A stretch of DNA of 64,000 nucleotides from a candidate division TA06 bacterium (GTDB lineage Bacteria > Edwardsbacteria > AC1 > EtOH8). This document shows, in pieces, positions 51,127 to 59,993 of the stretch. The stretch spans positions 310,001-374,000 of the forward strand of contig JACRJI010000016.1 of assembly GCA_016235665.1 (NCBI GenBank), in the 5' to 3' direction. The translations under genes and the position numbers were made by a program. Position 1 is the stretch's first letter; every line of letters starts with the position of its first letter. The notes beneath the pieces were generated by a model. It was not told where the DNA came from. It ran no database searches and saw only the letters and a program-made list of their open reading frames with translations.

Positions 51127-51855
51127 TCACTTCATCGGACGGATGCGGAGCTCGATCTGCTTTTCATCCTTCAGCAGTTCCGGCAGGCCCGTAAGGTCCG
51201 TGTCCCCGTAATGGTAGGGGTAAACGACCTTCGGTTTGAAATCTTTGACCGCCTGGACCAATTGCTCCGGGGTCATGGTGTAGGGTTGGTTCATGGGAAG
51301 GAAAGCGATGTCGATGTCCTTGAGCTGCGCCATCTCCGGCGTGTTCTCGGTGTCCCCGGCCAGGTAGATATTTCTGCCGCCGATAGTCAGCACGTATCCG
51401 TTGTCCCGTCCTTTGGGGTGGAACTTGTCGCGGCCGGCGGTGGTGTTGTAGGCCGGTATCGCTTTGATCTTGATGCCATGGATGATGGCGCTGTCGCCTT
51501 GCTCCAGCGCCTGCCCGGACTTGAGAAGATTGCGGGCGGCATTGTTCAGAACCACCGCCGTGCCCTTCTTGGTGGTGGCAGCAATGGCCTGGGTGTCAAA
51601 ATGGTCGTGGTGTTCGTGGGTGACCAGGATCAGGTCGGCTTTGGGAATCTTCTTGTAATCGGCGAACTCGCTGGTGGGGTCAACGTGGATGACTAGGCTC
51701 TTGTACTTTATCATTATTGTGGCGTGGCCGATGAAGTAGATGGTCAGCGGGCCGTCGCTGGTCTCGATGGTGTCGCTGGGGAACTGGGCCAGCGGATCGG
51801 CGGAGAAGGTGCTTGCCAAAGCTAACAGCAAATAGGATGCGATCGCGGTTTTCAT
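51127..51855 (-). CDS. Exported metallo-beta-lactamase-fold hydrolase (UPF0173-like)
   Basis: A 242-residue protein with a signal peptide (MKTAIASYLLLALASTFSAD) and an MBL-fold core: IYFIGHATIMIKYKSLVIHV, the zinc motif VTHEHHDHFD, GDTENTPEM and VVYPYHYGDT with the last His. The group is like UPF0173/YcfI, of unknown substrate. AAGGAGG stands about 8 nt before the ATG. The end of the RAYT gene is 13 nt away, on the same strand. Confidence 0.88.
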   Translation of the reverse strand: MKTAIASYLLLALASTFSADPLAQFPSDTIETSDGPLTIYFIGHATIMIKYKSLVIHVDPTSEFADYKKIPKADLILVTHEHHDHFDTQAIAATTKKGTAVVLNNAARNLLKSGQALEQGDSAIIHGIKIKAIPAYNTTAGRDKFHPKGRDNGYVLTIGGRNIYLAGDTENTPEMAQLKDIDIAFLPMNQPYTMTPEQLVQAVKDFKPKVVYPYHYGDTDLTGLPELLKDEKQIELRIRPMK

Positions 51856-51867
51856 GATGGCCTCCTT

Positions 51868-52434
51868 TTATCTTTTAATTTCACGGATCATTAAGCGGTT
51901 GGGATTTTCATCATCTTGTGGCCAACATAGGGGGTTATCAACGATATAACGTCTTATTTTATTGTATGATTTATCATTGCGGATGACGTGCTCGTAAAAC
52001 CGGCTCTGCCAAATGGCTGGTTCGTTTTTTGCCCGAACAACATTAATTTGTCTGGTTACCGCAGATTTATAGGATCGAACAATTGTTGACAATGACCCTG
52101 CCTGAGGTTTTCCAAACGATGCGCCTGATGGTAGGGACACGGCATGCCGTGTCTCTGAAGGGGGTTCGATAATTATAATAGTGCCATGAATGTGATTTGG
52201 CATTATGATATATTCGCCCAATAGAACATTTGTAAAATGTTGTGGTATTTCTCGCCAGGATTTGTCCGCGATCTCTCCATGTCCGTTCAATTCCATCCGG
52301 CTGTTAACGATTTTACCGAAAAGGCATGATCTGCCGTGGGTGCAGATTGTTATGAAATATGCGCCTTCCTGGGAATAATCATATTCCGGCAGGCGGATGG
52401 ATTTTCTGTGGAATTTAGGGTTGTTAATAGACAT
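51868..52434 (-). CDS. REP-associated tyrosine transposase (RAYT, Y1/HUH type)
   Basis: A 188-residue single-strand DNA transposase of the RAYT/TnpA_REP family, which is linked to the spread of short palindromic REP elements. HUH motif in IMPNHIHGTIIII, catalytic Tyr in QSRFYEHVIRN, and the N-terminal IRLPEYDYSQEGAYFITICT are intact. The start chosen is the ATG of MSINNPKFHR; the frame is open upstream but crosses a palindrome and is not conserved-looking. Palindromic copies lie at 52133-52156, inside the gene (residues about 93-101, TRHAVSLP), and at 52461-52480, 27 nt upstream of the start, so the gene carries its own substrates. Confidence 0.93.
   Translation of the reverse strand: MSINNPKFHRKSIRLPEYDYSQEGAYFITICTHGRSCLFGKIVNSRMELNGHGEIADKSWREIPQHFTNVLLGEYIIMPNHIHGTIIIIEPPSETRHAVSLPSGASFGKPQAGSLSTIVRSYKSAVTRQINVVRAKNEPAIWQSRFYEHVIRNDKSYNKIRRYIVDNPLCWPQDDENPNRLMIREIKR
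52133..52156. repeat. REP-like palindrome inside the RAYT gene
   Basis: AGGGACACGGCA/TGCCGTGTCTCT, self-complementary over 24 nt with a single G-T deviation, preceded by GT (a CCCTAC tail when read on the minus strand). Same core as the copy at 52461-52480 but in the opposite orientation. Confidence 0.85.
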
Positions 52435-52460
52435 ATCGTTGTAATTGGCAATTCCCCATA

Positions 52461-52480
52461 GGACACGGCATGCCGTGTCC
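52461..52480. repeat. REP-like palindrome upstream of the RAYT gene
   Basis: A perfect 20-nt palindrome with arms GGACACGGCA and TGCCGTGTCC and tail CTACAG, on the plus strand. It lies between the RAYT start and the stop of the sulfatase gene. Confidence 0.88.
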
Positions 52481-52486
52481 CTACAG

Positions 52487-54439
52487 TTATCTGACGTCCT
52501 CCTCCCTACATATCCTGTCCCGGGCAATGGCATACGAGGCCTGCTGGATATAAGCCCGCAGATACTCAAACATTTTCCCGGCTTCTTCCGGCTTCGCTGT
52601 TTGCAGGTCATTCTTAAATGCACCGTCGTTCCTGTGATTATACAAGCCGTTGATCTTCTCCAGGTCGCTGACCAAAACCAGCCGGTCGTCGAAAACGGCG
52701 AACTCCGCCCCGTGGCGCACCACCGCGTAATGCTCCTTTTTGCCGGAGATCAGCGAACTGCCCATGGAGGCGTGGGTGGTAGAGAGGTTCAGCAGGTCCA
52801 GAAACGTGGGCATAATGTCCACCTGCGAACCGATGCCGTCCTCCCGGGCCGGCGCCAGGCCTTGAGGCCGGTAGATCAACAACGGCACCTGGAAGATGGA
52901 GGCAAAGTCGTTGCGCATGGAATGGTAGGGATGGTCGCCGGTTATTATGAATACTGTGTTTTCATACCAATCCTGGTTCCGGGCTTGTTCAAAAAACCTT
53001 TTAAGACTGTAGTCGGAATATCGCAAAGCCCGCCGGAACCTGTCATCATCCTTGAACTTTGAAAACAAAGCTTCGCGGTAACTTGGTATCTTGAGGGGAT
53101 CATGCGGCGACAGAGAGAAGATCACCGAGGCGAATGGTTTCTTGAAACTGTTCATCCGCGACAGGGCGTCCAAAAAGAACTCCTCGTCGTAAACCCCCCA
53201 GGTGCCGTCCTGCAGGGAGTCGGCCAGTCCGGGAAAGTCCTCCTTGCCGTAGTATTTCTGGAACCCGGCGGTGCGGGCGTAGGCGTCAAAGCCCATGGAG
53301 CCCACCTTGGCCCCGTGATGGAACGAGGTGGTGTAGCCCCGCTTTAACAGGATGTGCCCCAGCCCCAGCACCCGGTTCATCTCGGCCCGTGAGCCGATGA
53401 AAGAGTTGTTGTTGTAGAAGGCCGGGATGGATGTCAAAATGGCCGGCACCGCCTCCAGCGAACGCTGAGAGTTGGCCATGAAGTTGGTGAACAGCAGACC
53501 TTGGACGGCCAGACTGTCGAAGAAGGGCGTGGCGCTTGGCCTGCCCGGGGCCGAGCCCACCTGCCCGGCCGACCAGCTTTCCATGATGAAGATCACCAGG
53601 TTCAGCTTCTTCTCAGGACTCGGGAATTGCTTTTGTCTTAAGAAGGGATACTCCCGGTCCGCCATTGTTTCATTGGGGTCGCGGAGCATCGTCTCCACCA
53701 GTTCCTGAGCCTGCTCCCGGGGCATGAACTGGAATTCCGCCAGCTTGGGCTGGCTAAGGCTGCGCAGCACGGTGAAGGTGGAGTTGAGGGCCAGGTAACC
53801 CGCCGCCCGGCTCTCGCTAAAGAAGGCGTGATTCTGCCGGATGGGCTTGGACTGCAGGCCGCCCCGGATCCCCAGCACCGCCAGCCCGACGATCAGGACC
53901 AGGCTTAGGGATTCGGTGAATGGGTTGAATTTATAAACTATCTTTTTATCCAGCCGGGTAAAGAATTTAAGGCTGGAGTATATGAACAAACCAGAGAGCA
54001 CTGCTAAAAGCAGGAACAGCGGCCAGTAACCCCGGACCAGGCTGGGAACCATGTCCATCGTTTCGCGGGGCATGGCAAACAGCTCGAACATCAGGCGGCG
54101 CTGGGTGAAGGCGTAATAGCCGTAATCGGTCAGGTTGACGATGAAGCCCGGCATGTTCACCAGCCAGAAAAGCGCCAGCATTGTTTTGGAATACCATTGA
54201 TACCTCCCGGGGAACCCCGGCAGGTTGTACAACAGCAAAATGACCCCGTTCAGCATCAGCAGGGCCGAGAGGTCGAAGCGCAGGCCGTAGACAAAGGCCC
54301 ACAACACCTGCCCGGCCGGCACGCCGGCAAAGTACTGGCGGTTGGCGACCAGGAACCCCAGCCGCAGGAGTTCATAGCAGACTAACAGGTATATGAACCC
54401 AGCCAGGCTGATTTTAAGCGGCTTTGGGATAATCTTCAT
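52487..54439 (-). CDS. LtaS/sulfatase-family membrane phosphotransferase
   Basis: A 650-residue protein: five membrane helices (about 8-30, 45-70, 85-105, 130-160, 180-195), then an extracytoplasmic alkaline-phosphatase/sulfatase-like domain (about 280-610). Seen: LNLVIFIMESWSAGQVG with the metal Glu, NSQRSLEAVPAILTSIP where the nucleophile is expected (Ser here), IFSLSPHDPL, FIITGDHPYH and the metal Asp/His pair. The family includes LtaS and OpgB-like enzymes that transfer glycerophosphate or phosphoethanolamine to envelope glycans. In a presumed diderm, an envelope-glycan role is likelier than lipoteichoic acid. It ends next to a RAYT palindrome. Confidence 0.88.
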   Translation of the reverse strand: MKIIPKPLKISLAGFIYLLVCYELLRLGFLVANRQYFAGVPAGQVLWAFVYGLRFDLSALLMLNGVILLLYNLPGFPGRYQWYSKTMLALFWLVNMPGFIVNLTDYGYYAFTQRRLMFELFAMPRETMDMVPSLVRGYWPLFLLLAVLSGLFIYSSLKFFTRLDKKIVYKFNPFTESLSLVLIVGLAVLGIRGGLQSKPIRQNHAFFSESRAAGYLALNSTFTVLRSLSQPKLAEFQFMPREQAQELVETMLRDPNETMADREYPFLRQKQFPSPEKKLNLVIFIMESWSAGQVGSAPGRPSATPFFDSLAVQGLLFTNFMANSQRSLEAVPAILTSIPAFYNNNSFIGSRAEMNRVLGLGHILLKRGYTTSFHHGAKVGSMGFDAYARTAGFQKYYGKEDFPGLADSLQDGTWGVYDEEFFLDALSRMNSFKKPFASVIFSLSPHDPLKIPSYREALFSKFKDDDRFRRALRYSDYSLKRFFEQARNQDWYENTVFIITGDHPYHSMRNDFASIFQVPLLIYRPQGLAPAREDGIGSQVDIMPTFLDLLNLSTTHASMGSSLISGKKEHYAVVRHGAEFAVFDDRLVLVSDLEKINGLYNHRNDGAFKNDLQTAKPEEAGKMFEYLRAYIQQASYAIARDRICREEDVR

Positions 54440-54440
54440 T

Positions 54441-55286
54441 TCAATCTGTAAAAGCTTTTTTTGCTGCTTTGGTCTTAAATAGTTTTACTTTTTGAGAGCT
54501 GGACTCTAAAAATCTGAATAGCTTATTAGCTATTTGGGGAACTTGTGTACCACTTGTGCATATACTATCATTTTGCATATAAACCTTCAAATTATAAAAT
54601 GGGCCAGAACTAAAAACCATGATCTCATCAACCTTCTTGCCTGTGTTGTCGTAGTAGCTATAGGCTGGATTTAAATTAACCTTTCGTAAAGCACTATGTT
54701 TCAAGCATATTTTAAGAGCTTCAAAAAGCGAATCCTCCATTATGCCTTGATAATACCCTTTTTGTGCCTTGTTATCTACACTATGATAATAGTAATTTCT
54801 GTTTTTATCTATTATCATTTGAAAATGAATATCATACCAATCTGAGTAATCCTTTGAAAAATATATTTTATCAAACGCAACAATAGACGAATCGTAATAG
54901 TGGTCGGATTTATAATATGTAAATGATTCCGTGCTGTCGATCAAATATTTGTCAAGAATTGTTGTCCCCCATTCAATGCCAACTGGCCGGAAAGGCTTAA
55001 GGACAATAGAATCAGCATTTTGTGATTGGATTATGAAGCCGTAGCCACGCGTATGATTCAATGTATCGGCCGTTGTTAAATAATGTTCATATATTAGCAG
55101 GCTATCGTTGCTTGTTGAATATTTATAGTCAGATTCATCTGACAGAATACTGTAAGACGCTAATGTATCATTAAACGATAAACATTCAAGATGATTACCA
55201 ACCCATGTCGTTCCTTTCAACTCAAAAGCAGTAATCAACGCAAACGATCTAACGAGAAGTAATATGACAACAAAATATTTTTTCAT
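54441..55286 (-). CDS. Exported protein, unknown, AT-rich
   Basis: A 281-residue exported protein (signal peptide MKKYFVVILLLVRSFALITA), clearly AT-rich and rich in Tyr, Asp, Ser and Lys (SDHYYDSSIVAFDKIYFSKD, NYYYHSVDNKAQKGYYQGIM). Both base use and composition differ from neighbouring genes, pointing to transfer from an AT-rich, perhaps Bacteroidota, source. I recognise no domain. It starts 13 nt after the carbonic-anhydrase-like gene and directly precedes the sulfatase gene. Confidence 0.7.
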   Translation of the reverse strand: MKKYFVVILLLVRSFALITAFELKGTTWVGNHLECLSFNDTLASYSILSDESDYKYSTSNDSLLIYEHYLTTADTLNHTRGYGFIIQSQNADSIVLKPFRPVGIEWGTTILDKYLIDSTESFTYYKSDHYYDSSIVAFDKIYFSKDYSDWYDIHFQMIIDKNRNYYYHSVDNKAQKGYYQGIMEDSLFEALKICLKHSALRKVNLNPAYSYYDNTGKKVDEIMVFSSGPFYNLKVYMQNDSICTSGTQVPQIANKLFRFLESSSQKVKLFKTKAAKKAFTD

Positions 55287-55298
55287 GATAGTACCTGT

Positions 55299-55841
55299 TT
55301 AATTATTATTCTTTGCTTCCGATGATTTATATTCTTCCGCCAGCTCCACATAGTGCCTGGCGCTGGCCCTGATCTTCTCCACCGCCTCTTCCGGCAGCTG
55401 CCGCTTGACCTCGGCCGGCATGCCCATCACCATGGAGCGGGGCGGGATCTGCTGGCCTTCCTTGACCAGGGCCCCGGCCGCGACCACCGAACCGGCCCCG
55501 ATCCTGGCCCCGGACAGCACCGTGGCCCCCATGCCTATCAGGCAGTCGTCCTCTATCTTGCAGCCGTGCAGGATGGCCCCGTGCCCCACCGTCACCCGGT
55601 CGCCGATGATGGTGGCGCAATCGCCCAACCCCCGGTCGTTAAGGTCCACGTGGATCACCGTGTTCTCCTGGATGTTGGTCTCCTTGCCGATGCGGATGTG
55701 GTTGATGTCCGCCCGGATGGCCACCCCGTACCAGATGCTGGCTCTTTCACCGATCTCCACATCGCCGATTATGACCGCGGTTTCAGCCACGAAGGCGGCG
55801 GGGCTGATCTTGGGAGTTTTAGCTTTGTAGGGTTTTATCAT
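55299..55841 (-). CDS. Gamma carbonic anhydrase-like (PaaY/YrdA) hexapeptide protein
   Basis: A 180-residue left-handed beta-helix protein. Hexapeptide repeats run through VIIGDVEIGERASIWYGVAI and CKIEDDCLIGMGATVLSGAR. The zinc His residues of gamma carbonic anhydrases are seen in NTVIHVD and TVGHGAILHGC. Members often lack proven carbonic anhydrase activity, and it is not known whether this one has it. A long run with neighbours on the same strand is suggestive of an operon. Confidence 0.9.
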   Translation of the reverse strand: MIKPYKAKTPKISPAAFVAETAVIIGDVEIGERASIWYGVAIRADINHIRIGKETNIQENTVIHVDLNDRGLGDCATIIGDRVTVGHGAILHGCKIEDDCLIGMGATVLSGARIGAGSVVAAGALVKEGQQIPPRSMVMGMPAEVKRQLPEEAVEKIRASARHYVELAEEYKSSEAKNNN

Positions 55842-55913
55842 TGCTTTATCGCTTTATTATTCTGTTTCTCTTACGTTTATAACTTTTAAACCTTTTGAAT
55901 ATTTCAAACCTAT

Positions 55914-56459
55914 TTATAGTCCCAACTCTTCAGATATCCCTTGCATCGCCTTTAAGCACTTCTCCACAAATTCCTCCAAACTCAGCCCCAGCCTGTCGCA
56001 GGTCTGGATCTGCTCCCGGTTAGCCCCGGCAGCAAAACGCTTTTCCTTGTAGCGCTTCATGATGAACGGCACGTCCACATTGGCCAGTTTCTTGCTGGGG
56101 TGCATCAGGGCCGCGGCCACTATCAGCCCGGTCAGGGAGTCCGCCGCGTACAGGGCGTAATCCATTTTCGACTTGGTCTCCACGTGCCCGGGGTGGGCCC
56201 GGATGCAATAAATGACCTCGTTCGGGATGCCCCTGCCCTCCAGCATTTGGGCGGTGACCTTGCCGTGGTTGGGGAAATCGTTCACCGTCTGGTCGTAATC
56301 AAGGTCGTGCAGCAGGCCGGCCAGGCCCCACTGGTCTGCGTCCTCGTTGAAATGCGCGGCCAGCTCCCGCATGCAGGCCTCGGCCGCCAGCATGTGTTTC
56401 TGCAGGTTTTTGTTGGGGATGGTCTGCTCCAGCAGGGCTTTTGCTTCATCGCGTTGCAT
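55914..56459 (-). CDS. HD-domain hydrolase, HDIG type
   Basis: A 181-residue predicted metal-dependent phosphohydrolase. The HD motif is LAGLLHDLDYDQTVND, with supporting His in NHGKVTAQMLEG and RAHPGHVET and Asp in YAADSLTGLIVAAA. The family is the YedJ-like small HD proteins, substrate unknown. GGAGAA is about 8 nt before the ATG. Divergent from mtgA, with a 156-nt spacer that includes a GTGCATTTTGTGG-type repeat. Confidence 0.87.
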   Translation of the reverse strand: MQRDEAKALLEQTIPNKNLQKHMLAAEACMRELAAHFNEDADQWGLAGLLHDLDYDQTVNDFPNHGKVTAQMLEGRGIPNEVIYCIRAHPGHVETKSKMDYALYAADSLTGLIVAAALMHPSKKLANVDVPFIMKRYKEKRFAAGANREQIQTCDRLGLSLEEFVEKCLKAMQGISEELGL

Positions 56460-56615
56460 GATGTTCTCCGTGAATTTGTTTTTATTTTACTACAGAAGGC
56501 ACAAAAGACTAAAAAAGATTGTTTTCAGCATACAGAGATTATGCGCTTTTTGTGCATTTTGTGGTTAATTGAATCCCTGCTTGACTTCTTTGTCCCGATG
56601 TAAGATAATTCACCC

Positions 56616-57362
56616 ATGCGCAGACTGACCAACAAAATAAAACGCCTGATCATCTGGGGTCTGTTCCTGCTGGCGGCCTATGTGCTGGCCTCGGTGGCCT
56701 GGGACATGCTGCATCTGCCGCAGATAGACGGGCTAAAGACCAGGAACCCAAAGACCACCGCCCTGATGGAACAGCGGAGAAGAGAGGCCCGGGCCAAGGG
56801 GCAGTCTTTTTCGCCCAACCAGGAGTTCGTGCCCTACGGCCAGATCTCGCCTTATCTGAAGAACGCTGTGCTGGTAGCCGAGGACGCCGGCTTTTTCTCC
56901 CATCAGGGGATAGACTACGCCGAGGTCAGGGAGGCCATCAAGGCCGACTGGAAGAAGAAGCGCTGGGCCAGGGGGGCTTCCACCATCACCATGCAGCTGG
57001 CCAAGAACCTGTATCTATCAACCTCCAAGAGCCTGACCAGGAAGATCTCCGAGGCGGTGCTGGCCAGCAGAATGGACGGCTGCCTGAGCAAGGTCAGGAT
57101 TTTTGAGCTGTACCTGAATTACATCGAATGGGGTCCGGGATTGTTTGGGTGCCAGGCGGCTTCGCGCTTTTACTTCGGCTGTGAGGTTTCGCAACTGACG
57201 CCGGAGCAGGCCGTCAGAATGGCTTCGATCATCATCAATCCCCGGAGATACGGGCCCTTTGCCGACAGCAAGCGGATGACCACCCGCCGTAAATGGATCG
57301 CCCGGAAGATGCTGGAATACGGGCATTTGACCCAGGCGGAACACGATGCCTTGGGTTTTTAG
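56616..57362 (+). CDS. mtgA: Monofunctional peptidoglycan glycosyltransferase
   Basis: A 248-residue GT51 enzyme that polymerises lipid II into glycan strands. One N-terminal helix (RLIIWGLFLLAAYVLASVAW) anchors it; catalytic Glu in VLVAEDAGFFSHQGID, then RGASTITMQLAKNLYLS and the second Glu region RIFELYLNYIEWG. No transpeptidase domain, so it is monofunctional. It is convergent with the TPR gene, with only 3 nt between the stops. Confidence 0.95.
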   Translation: MRRLTNKIKRLIIWGLFLLAAYVLASVAWDMLHLPQIDGLKTRNPKTTALMEQRRREARAKGQSFSPNQEFVPYGQISPYLKNAVLVAEDAGFFSHQGIDYAEVREAIKADWKKKRWARGASTITMQLAKNLYLSTSKSLTRKISEAVLASRMDGCLSKVRIFELYLNYIEWGPGLFGCQAASRFYFGCEVSQLTPEQAVRMASIIINPRRYGPFADSKRMTTRRKWIARKMLEYGHLTQAEHDALGF

Positions 57363-57365
57363 AAT

Positions 57366-58661
57366 TCACCGACGGAGCTTCTCCAGTTCTTTCTCCAACT
57401 CATCGGCCCTTTCCCGGAACTCGGCCTTGGGAATGCTTTCATAGGCCTTCCGGTACAGCTCCCTCCCCCTGATCCCGTGGTCAGGGTTTTTTGTTATCTT
57501 GAATAGCTCGTAGTAGATGGCGGCCTGTTCGCTTTCACCGGGTGTCTTCGACAACAATTCCCGGAGGGCTTGGGCAGAAGCATCGGGGCTGGGCCGGGTG
57601 GCCGCGTCCAGCAAAGCAGCGGAAAAGACATAATCAGGGCTCCCCAGTTCACCGGCCAACTGCCGTCCCTCTTCCAGCAAAGTCCTGCAAGACGCTTTAT
57701 CATTCTGCCTTCGCCGCAGTTCGGCGAACGACAGCAGCGATTCGCAAAGCTGCCCCAGGGCGGATATCTCGCTGCTGATCTCTATCGACTGCCGGTAAAA
57801 CGCCGCCGCCTTCTCCCATTCACCCTGATCCCGGTAGATGTCGGCCGTGTTGCCCAGGGAAAGGCACAGGATGGGCTTGTTCCCCAGCTTCCGGGCGATA
57901 TCGGTCTGGACGGCATAGTCTTTAAGGGCGTTTTGCCTGTCACCCATCAGGGCAAAGGTCACTCCCCTGTTGCCTTCGGGATTGCTCAATCCGCTGATGT
58001 CGCCCAACTCGCGGAAGATCCCTGAGGAGGCCTGAAAATCGCTGATGGCCTGCTGGTATTTGCCCAGCAGATTGTAGATAATTCCCCGGTTATTCAGCAC
58101 CCGGGCCAGCCCCAATCTGTCACCGTTTTGGTGGCAGAGGGCCTCCTGCTGGCGGTAACAGTCCAATGCCCCGTCTATCGCCCCCAGGCACCAATATATC
58201 ACCCCCTGGTCGCCCAGAGCGTCGCCGATGCATTCTTTGTCGTCCAGCCTTTGGGATATCTCAAGCCTTTGCTGATTGTAATCCAGCGCTTTTTGATACT
58301 GCCCCTGCATGCGATATACCCATCCCAGATTTCCCAGCACCATGGCCAGCCCTTTAAGGTTTCCGGCCGTTTCATTAAGGCTTCGGGCCGACATAAGGGA
58401 ATCCCTGGCTTCGTCGTACCGGCCGCGGTTGCCAAACAATACTCCCAGCCGGGACCGGCTCTCGGCTTCGAGCTGCGGCCGGACGGCCTTAGCAGCGGCC
58501 AGAGAGTTCTCCCGGTATAATTCCTCGGCCCGGTTCCACTCTCCGGTCAGGTCCAGCAGTTCAGCCTTGCGGTGGATAAGGTGATAGGGATAAAATTCCT
58601 CCGTCGGCTTTGGTATGACTATCCATACCAATTGCTTCCTATGTCTGACGGCCGGATTCAT
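57366..58661 (-). CDS. TPR-repeat protein (paralogue of the 40.2 kb gene)
   Basis: A 431-residue protein of about nine tetratricopeptide-like repeats (MVLGNLGWVYRMQGQYQKAL, LNNRGIIYNLLGKYQQAISD, SLGNTADIYRDQGEWEKAAA). Its first 35 residues (RKQLVW ... YPYHLIHRKAELLDLTGEWN) match the start of the gene at 40171-41589, so the two are paralogues including the non-TPR N-terminus. ATG lies 2 nt past the stop of the upstream gene, coupled, with no ribosome site of its own. Last gene of the long minus-strand operon starting beyond the right edge. Confidence 0.8.
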   Translation of the reverse strand: MNPAVRHRKQLVWIVIPKPTEEFYPYHLIHRKAELLDLTGEWNRAEELYRENSLAAAKAVRPQLEAESRSRLGVLFGNRGRYDEARDSLMSARSLNETAGNLKGLAMVLGNLGWVYRMQGQYQKALDYNQQRLEISQRLDDKECIGDALGDQGVIYWCLGAIDGALDCYRQQEALCHQNGDRLGLARVLNNRGIIYNLLGKYQQAISDFQASSGIFRELGDISGLSNPEGNRGVTFALMGDRQNALKDYAVQTDIARKLGNKPILCLSLGNTADIYRDQGEWEKAAAFYRQSIEISSEISALGQLCESLLSFAELRRRQNDKASCRTLLEEGRQLAGELGSPDYVFSAALLDAATRPSPDASAQALRELLSKTPGESEQAAIYYELFKITKNPDHGIRGRELYRKAYESIPKAEFRERADELEKELEKLRR

Positions 58662-58663
58662 TG

Positions 58664-59008
58664 TCAGCAGGTCAAATGCAGGCAGGCAACGACCTTCTCC
58701 TTTTTGCCGGATGAATTATTGTATTCTTCCACGGCTTTTTCAGTGGGCATCACTAAAAGCCGGATGCCGTTACCCCGGCAATATTCCTCCACCTTCTGGT
58801 CCACCTGCATCAGACCCGGCAGGCCCTGGCCTACGATCAGGACTTCTGGCTTGAGTGCTAAGATGTCCGTCAGGTCCTCCATCTGCAGCAGGTGGCCTTC
58901 CTTGCGCCACCACTTGTCGTTGACATGGCCGGGATAGATGGTCAAGTCGGACTTAAATTCCTGGCCTCCGATCTTGATCAACCCGAAGGAATAGCTTTCG
59001 ATCTTCAT
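58664..59008 (-). CDS. MTH938/NDUFAF3-like domain protein (DUF498)
   Basis: A 114-residue single-domain protein of the MTH938 family. Seen: SYSFGLIKIGGQEFKSDLTI at the start, KPEVLIVGQGLPGLM and IRLLVMPTEKAVEEYNN. In mitochondria the homologue NDUFAF3 assists complex I assembly; in bacteria the role is not settled. It starts within 2 nt of the preceding stop codon. No complex I genes are in the window. Confidence 0.85.
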   Translation of the reverse strand: MKIESYSFGLIKIGGQEFKSDLTIYPGHVNDKWWRKEGHLLQMEDLTDILALKPEVLIVGQGLPGLMQVDQKVEEYCRGNGIRLLVMPTEKAVEEYNNSSGKKEKVVACLHLTC

Positions 59009-59009
59009 G

Positions 59010-59993
59010 CTAAAACCATTTTAGTTTTTCTTTTTCATACCGGTAAAATTTTCCCAACAGATGCAGGCTGCAAGCCCAGCAATACAGCCCCGTGAATACG
59101 GCCACTGCCGGGCCGATAAAAGGGATCTCCCACAAAAGCAGGGCCGGCATGGAGGGCAGCAGCAGCGCCCAGAACAGAAGGCAGAGTTTAAGGTAATTCC
59201 GGCCGCTTTTGGCCATGGAATCCAGCACCTGCGAGGGCAGCAAAGAGGGCCACAGTTTTTGGGACATCACCATCATCAAATATGACATGGGAAAATACAG
59301 CATTCCCAGCAGCAGGGTGAAAACTGTCAGGGAAACGGAAGGGCTTATTTTTTTCTGGGCGGTGGCCATGATCGTCATGATCAATGGCATGAAGGACCAC
59401 AAACCCACCGCCAGCGCCTTAAGGGCCGGGCCCAGCAGGTTGGCAAAAACATCCCCAAACCCCGGCCAGTCGGGAAAACCCGATTTTCCCGCGGCTGCCC
59501 TTCGGGTGATCGAAGTATACAATCCCGGCAGCATCAGAATAATTACCAGCCCCAAGATCCCTCCCAACGCAAAAAAGACTATGGAGAATATCCTCAGCAG
59601 GGGCATGGCCTCCAGCAGGGACTCGAATATTTTCCCGGAAGCAAAGAACAGCGACGCCAGGCCCAACATCATCAATCCTTCCCTCTGGGCAGGGTAAAGC
59701 AGGATGCTTTTCATGTCCCTCCAGAAAGGGATCTCCTTTTTATGGGTTTCCCGCCACTGCCCGAATTCATCGGGGCCCAATTCTACCGCTAGCGCTTCTG
59801 TTACCAAAGGATTTTCAGGTTCCAGCTCCCCGGCTGTCAAAAGATTGTGCCTGGCTTCTTTGGGCAGGCCTGCCTCCCTTGCGGCCCGGGACAGTTCCAA
59901 TAGGTCCTGAACCTGCGGCTTTTTGTCTTTCAACGAATCCTGGAGCCGGTTGAACTCATCCAGTTTGGCCGGACTGATGTCATCCTGGTTCAT
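59010..59993 (-). CDS. Multi-pass membrane protein with TPR-like N-terminus, unknown
   Basis: A 327-residue protein. A short helical N-terminus (LLELSRAAREAGLPKEARHN, LTAGELEPENPLVTEALAVE) resembles one TPR pair, then four to six membrane helices (about 105-125, 135-160, 185-215, 225-250, 270-310), like DUF4013 or YIP1-type proteins. The ATGA overlap with the upstream TMTC-like gene and an AAGGAGG site support the start. Function unknown; context suggests an envelope role. Confidence 0.7.
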   Translation of the reverse strand: MNQDDISPAKLDEFNRLQDSLKDKKPQVQDLLELSRAAREAGLPKEARHNLLTAGELEPENPLVTEALAVELGPDEFGQWRETHKKEIPFWRDMKSILLYPAQREGLMMLGLASLFFASGKIFESLLEAMPLLRIFSIVFFALGGILGLVIILMLPGLYTSITRRAAAGKSGFPDWPGFGDVFANLLGPALKALAVGLWSFMPLIMTIMATAQKKISPSVSLTVFTLLLGMLYFPMSYLMMVMSQKLWPSLLPSQVLDSMAKSGRNYLKLCLLFWALLLPSMPALLLWEIPFIGPAVAVFTGLYCWACSLHLLGKFYRYEKEKLKWF

